Source: Cyclobacteriaceae bacterium
GTDB taxonomy: Bacteria > Bacteroidota > Bacteroidia > Cytophagales > Cyclobacteriaceae
Direction: 5' to 3'
Assembly (NCBI GenBank): GCA_025455225.1
Contig: JALOMY010000017.1
Coordinates: 1 to 18,668, forward strand
DNA: 18,668 nt
Below, piece by piece: positions 17,091-18,668 of the stretch. The position numbers and the translations under genes are program-made. The number at the start of each line of letters is the position of its first letter. Positions within the stretch are counted from its first letter, which is position 1. The notes under the pieces were generated by a model. The model had not been told where the DNA came from. It saw only the letters and a program-made list of their open reading frames with translations, and made no database searches.

Positions 17091-18632
17091 TTAATATCCC
17101 GGATTTTGAACCAGGTCAGTATTAGACTGAATCTGAGGCTGAGGAATCGGGAAAATGTTTTTGGTAGAAGCAGATGAAGGCTTTTCCCACCAGGGTTGAT
17201 TATAACGTCCAAAGCGAATAAGATCCTGACGTCTGGTTGCTTCAGCAAACATTTCACGGCCGCGTTCAGCGAGAAGTTCATCTGCTGTTAACGTAACCAC
17301 CGGGTTACCGGGCCATGAACGACCGCGCACCTGGTTAACCAATGACACCGCTTCTGCACTTGCCGGATTAAGTCTCCATAAAGCCTCCGCACGGGTTAAT
17401 AATATATCGGCATAGCGGTATATTGGAAAGTCATTGCTTAAGCTTGAAGCAGCTCCGAGGCGGAATTCGAACTTGCCAACCCGTACACCTTCCTGGCGAA
17501 GGGCGTTAGGAGCCAGCATAGAGATGGAGGGTGTAAACGTCAGCGGAGGTCCATCCGGGTCGCTGGGCTCAGCGCTTAGATCTTCCAAACGGGCACCTGT
17601 AGATGAGAACTGAGGACCAACCAGGAAGCTTCTTATCCGTGCGTCATCACCATCAAATGAATTATAGAATTCTTCAAGCGAGCTGTAGCCATTCCAGGGT
17701 TGTTCCTGAAGGTTATACGTTAACTGGCTAGCATAGTGTAGTGTCATCTGAGGCAGATTAAATCCTTGTGCATTGTTTTCATCGTAATTGATCACAAAGA
17801 TATTTTCATTCGAGCCAGAGTTACGGGTAACAAAGTTGTTGAAGAAGTTTGACTCGAGGCTATATAGACCACTGTCAATGATTTCCTGGCAAGCATCCGC
17901 TGCTTTTTGCCACTGCGGAGTGCCCGTGTATACACCGGCATTAAGATAGAGTTTCGCTAATACAGCCTGAGCTACATAATAATTAATGGTACCATATGTC
18001 TTTGCCTTCTGGAGGTTATCCAGGTTATTCTCGAATGTGATACCATTAGAGGTTCCACCAATTATGCTTTTCTCAATGAAATCATATACTTCTGCCCGGG
18101 TTACTGTGGGCGGTGTAGCATCCGTAGAGATTTCGGTAACAATTGGAACATTTCCGTATGCATCAATCAACCAGAGGTATACCATAGCGCGCAACACTTC
18201 AAATTCTGAACGAAGAATCGGGTTTGATCCAAAACTCTTCAACAGGTTATTAATGTTTCCAATAGCACTGTAACAATAAGTCCATCCATTATTAACTGCC
18301 TGCTCAGAAGGCAGGTATTCATGGCGATGCACGCGTATCCACTGACCACCATCTTCCCAGTCAGCGCCTTTTTGTGTGATTACCATTTCATCGGAAGAAA
18401 CCTCTTGTAACGACCATAAGGAGTTGTGTCCTCCCCAGTTGCCTGCAAGGGGTGTATAGGCACTCAGTGCGAACGAAGCCAGAACCGTAGGATCTGTTGA
18501 GCTAAGCGCAAAGTCTCGGTCAATCTCATCATATATTTTCTGATCGGGCGCTTCGCAAGCGGTTGCCAGGATAAGGCCCAAGGCCAGGGCAACGAATTTC
18601 TTATTAATTACTCGCATCATATCTCTCATCAT
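17091..18632 (-). CDS. SusD/RagB-family surface lipoprotein
   Basis: A 513-residue SusD-like lipoprotein that would bind ligand at the cell surface and sit as a lid on its SusC transporter. I start it at the ATG at 18632, six bases after the susC stop; a TTG two codons earlier directly abuts that stop and is less likely, and ATGs at 18629, 18620 and 18617 are also possible. The signal peptide ends with lipobox C26 (ILATAC). TPR-like helices fill the middle. Family hallmarks near the C terminus are IYRYADILLTRAEAL (404-418), LLAERGREMFAEATRRQDLIRFG (two short blocks, about 451-473), FPIPQPQI (494-501) and the final LVQNPGY. The ligand cannot be told from sequence: no glycoside hydrolase, sulfatase or peptidase is in the window. 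It is co-transcribed with susC, and the transcript is predicted to end at the hairpin downstream. Confidence 0.93.
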   Translation of the reverse strand: MMRDMMRVINKKFVALALGLILATACEAPDQKIYDEIDRDFALSSTDPTVLASFALSAYTPLAGNWGGHNSLWSLQEVSSDEMVITQKGADWEDGGQWIRVHRHEYLPSEQAVNNGWTYCYSAIGNINNLLKSFGSNPILRSEFEVLRAMVYLWLIDAYGNVPIVTEISTDATPPTVTRAEVYDFIEKSIIGGTSNGITFENNLDNLQKAKTYGTINYYVAQAVLAKLYLNAGVYTGTPQWQKAADACQEIIDSGLYSLESNFFNNFVTRNSGSNENIFVINYDENNAQGFNLPQMTLHYASQLTYNLQEQPWNGYSSLEEFYNSFDGDDARIRSFLVGPQFSSTGARLEDLSAEPSDPDGPPLTFTPSISMLAPNALRQEGVRVGKFEFRLGAASSLSNDFPIYRYADILLTRAEALWRLNPASAEAVSLVNQVRGRSWPGNPVVTLTADELLAERGREMFAEATRRQDLIRFGRYNQPWWEKPSSASTKNIFPIPQPQIQSNTDLVQNPGY

Positions 18633-18638
18633 TTTCAA

Positions 18639-18668
18639 TTATTTGAAACTAAGGTTAACACCAAAAGT
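18639..18668 (-). CDS. C-terminal end of a SusC-type TonB-dependent transporter (rest outside window)
   Basis: On the minus strand the last thirty bases read as TFGVNLSFK followed by TAA (18641-18639). A terminal beta strand with this pattern, directly before a susD gene, is the usual C terminus of a SusC barrel. Only nine residues are visible, so the identification rests on that tail and on gene order. It places the start of the susCD operon to the right of the window. Confidence 0.7.
   Translation of the reverse strand, partial: TFGVNLSFK

Noticed and set aside
18629..18638. TTG at 18638 as start of susD
   Set aside because: It abuts the susC stop; the ATG six bases further on is the more usual start.
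1..18668. Insertion sequences, integrases, CRISPR arrays, tRNA or attachment sites as signs of a mobile island
   Set aside because: None could be found by reading; repeats present are explained by coding paralogy or are very short.

Overview
The window looks like chromosomal DNA from a Bacteroidota bacterium, probably of the order Cytophagales (the order is a guess). The reasons are a SusC/SusD pair, a DUF4249 lipoprotein behind a carboxypeptidase-regulatory-like TonB-dependent receptor, many lipobox signal peptides, A-rich leaders without clear Shine-Dalgarno sites, and possible TAnnTTTG-type promoters. I see no RNA gene, insertion sequence, CRISPR array or phage gene.

Layout from left to right. 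(1) 1-470, minus: the N-terminal part of a ROK-family sugar kinase, cut by the window edge. (2) 957-2309, minus: an exported lipoprotein of the vanadium haloperoxidase / PAP2 superfamily. (3) 2810-6372, plus: a two-gene module of an 818-residue TonB-dependent receptor and a DUF4249 lipoprotein, joined by a TGATG stop/start overlap. (4) 6369-16939, minus: a tightly overlapping four-gene run. It holds three paralogous lipoproteins of about 1100 residues with FG-GAP/VCBS repeats and a central ASPIC/UnbV domain, and a 204-residue lipoprotein of unknown function between the first and second of them. All three junctions overlap (4, 17 and 4 bases). (5) 17091-18668, minus: susD preceded by the last ten codons (including stop) of susC, with a strong intrinsic terminator between susD and the four-gene run.

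The working picture is an outer-membrane acquisition locus. SusC/SusD would import a ligand. The three large calcium-loop propeller lipoproteins and the small lipoprotein would form or serve a surface complex around it. The secreted haloperoxidase-like enzyme may belong to the same pathway. The TonB receptor/DUF4249 module is a separate, oppositely oriented transport unit that now separates the haloperoxidase gene from the rest. The ligand cannot be read from the sequence.

Each large paralog carries seven Asp-rich calcium-type loops before the ASPIC/UnbV domain and seven after it, at almost the same positions. This suggests two seven-bladed propellers per protein. I consider this architecture, its triplication, and the small lipoprotein between the copies the most promising under-described biology here.
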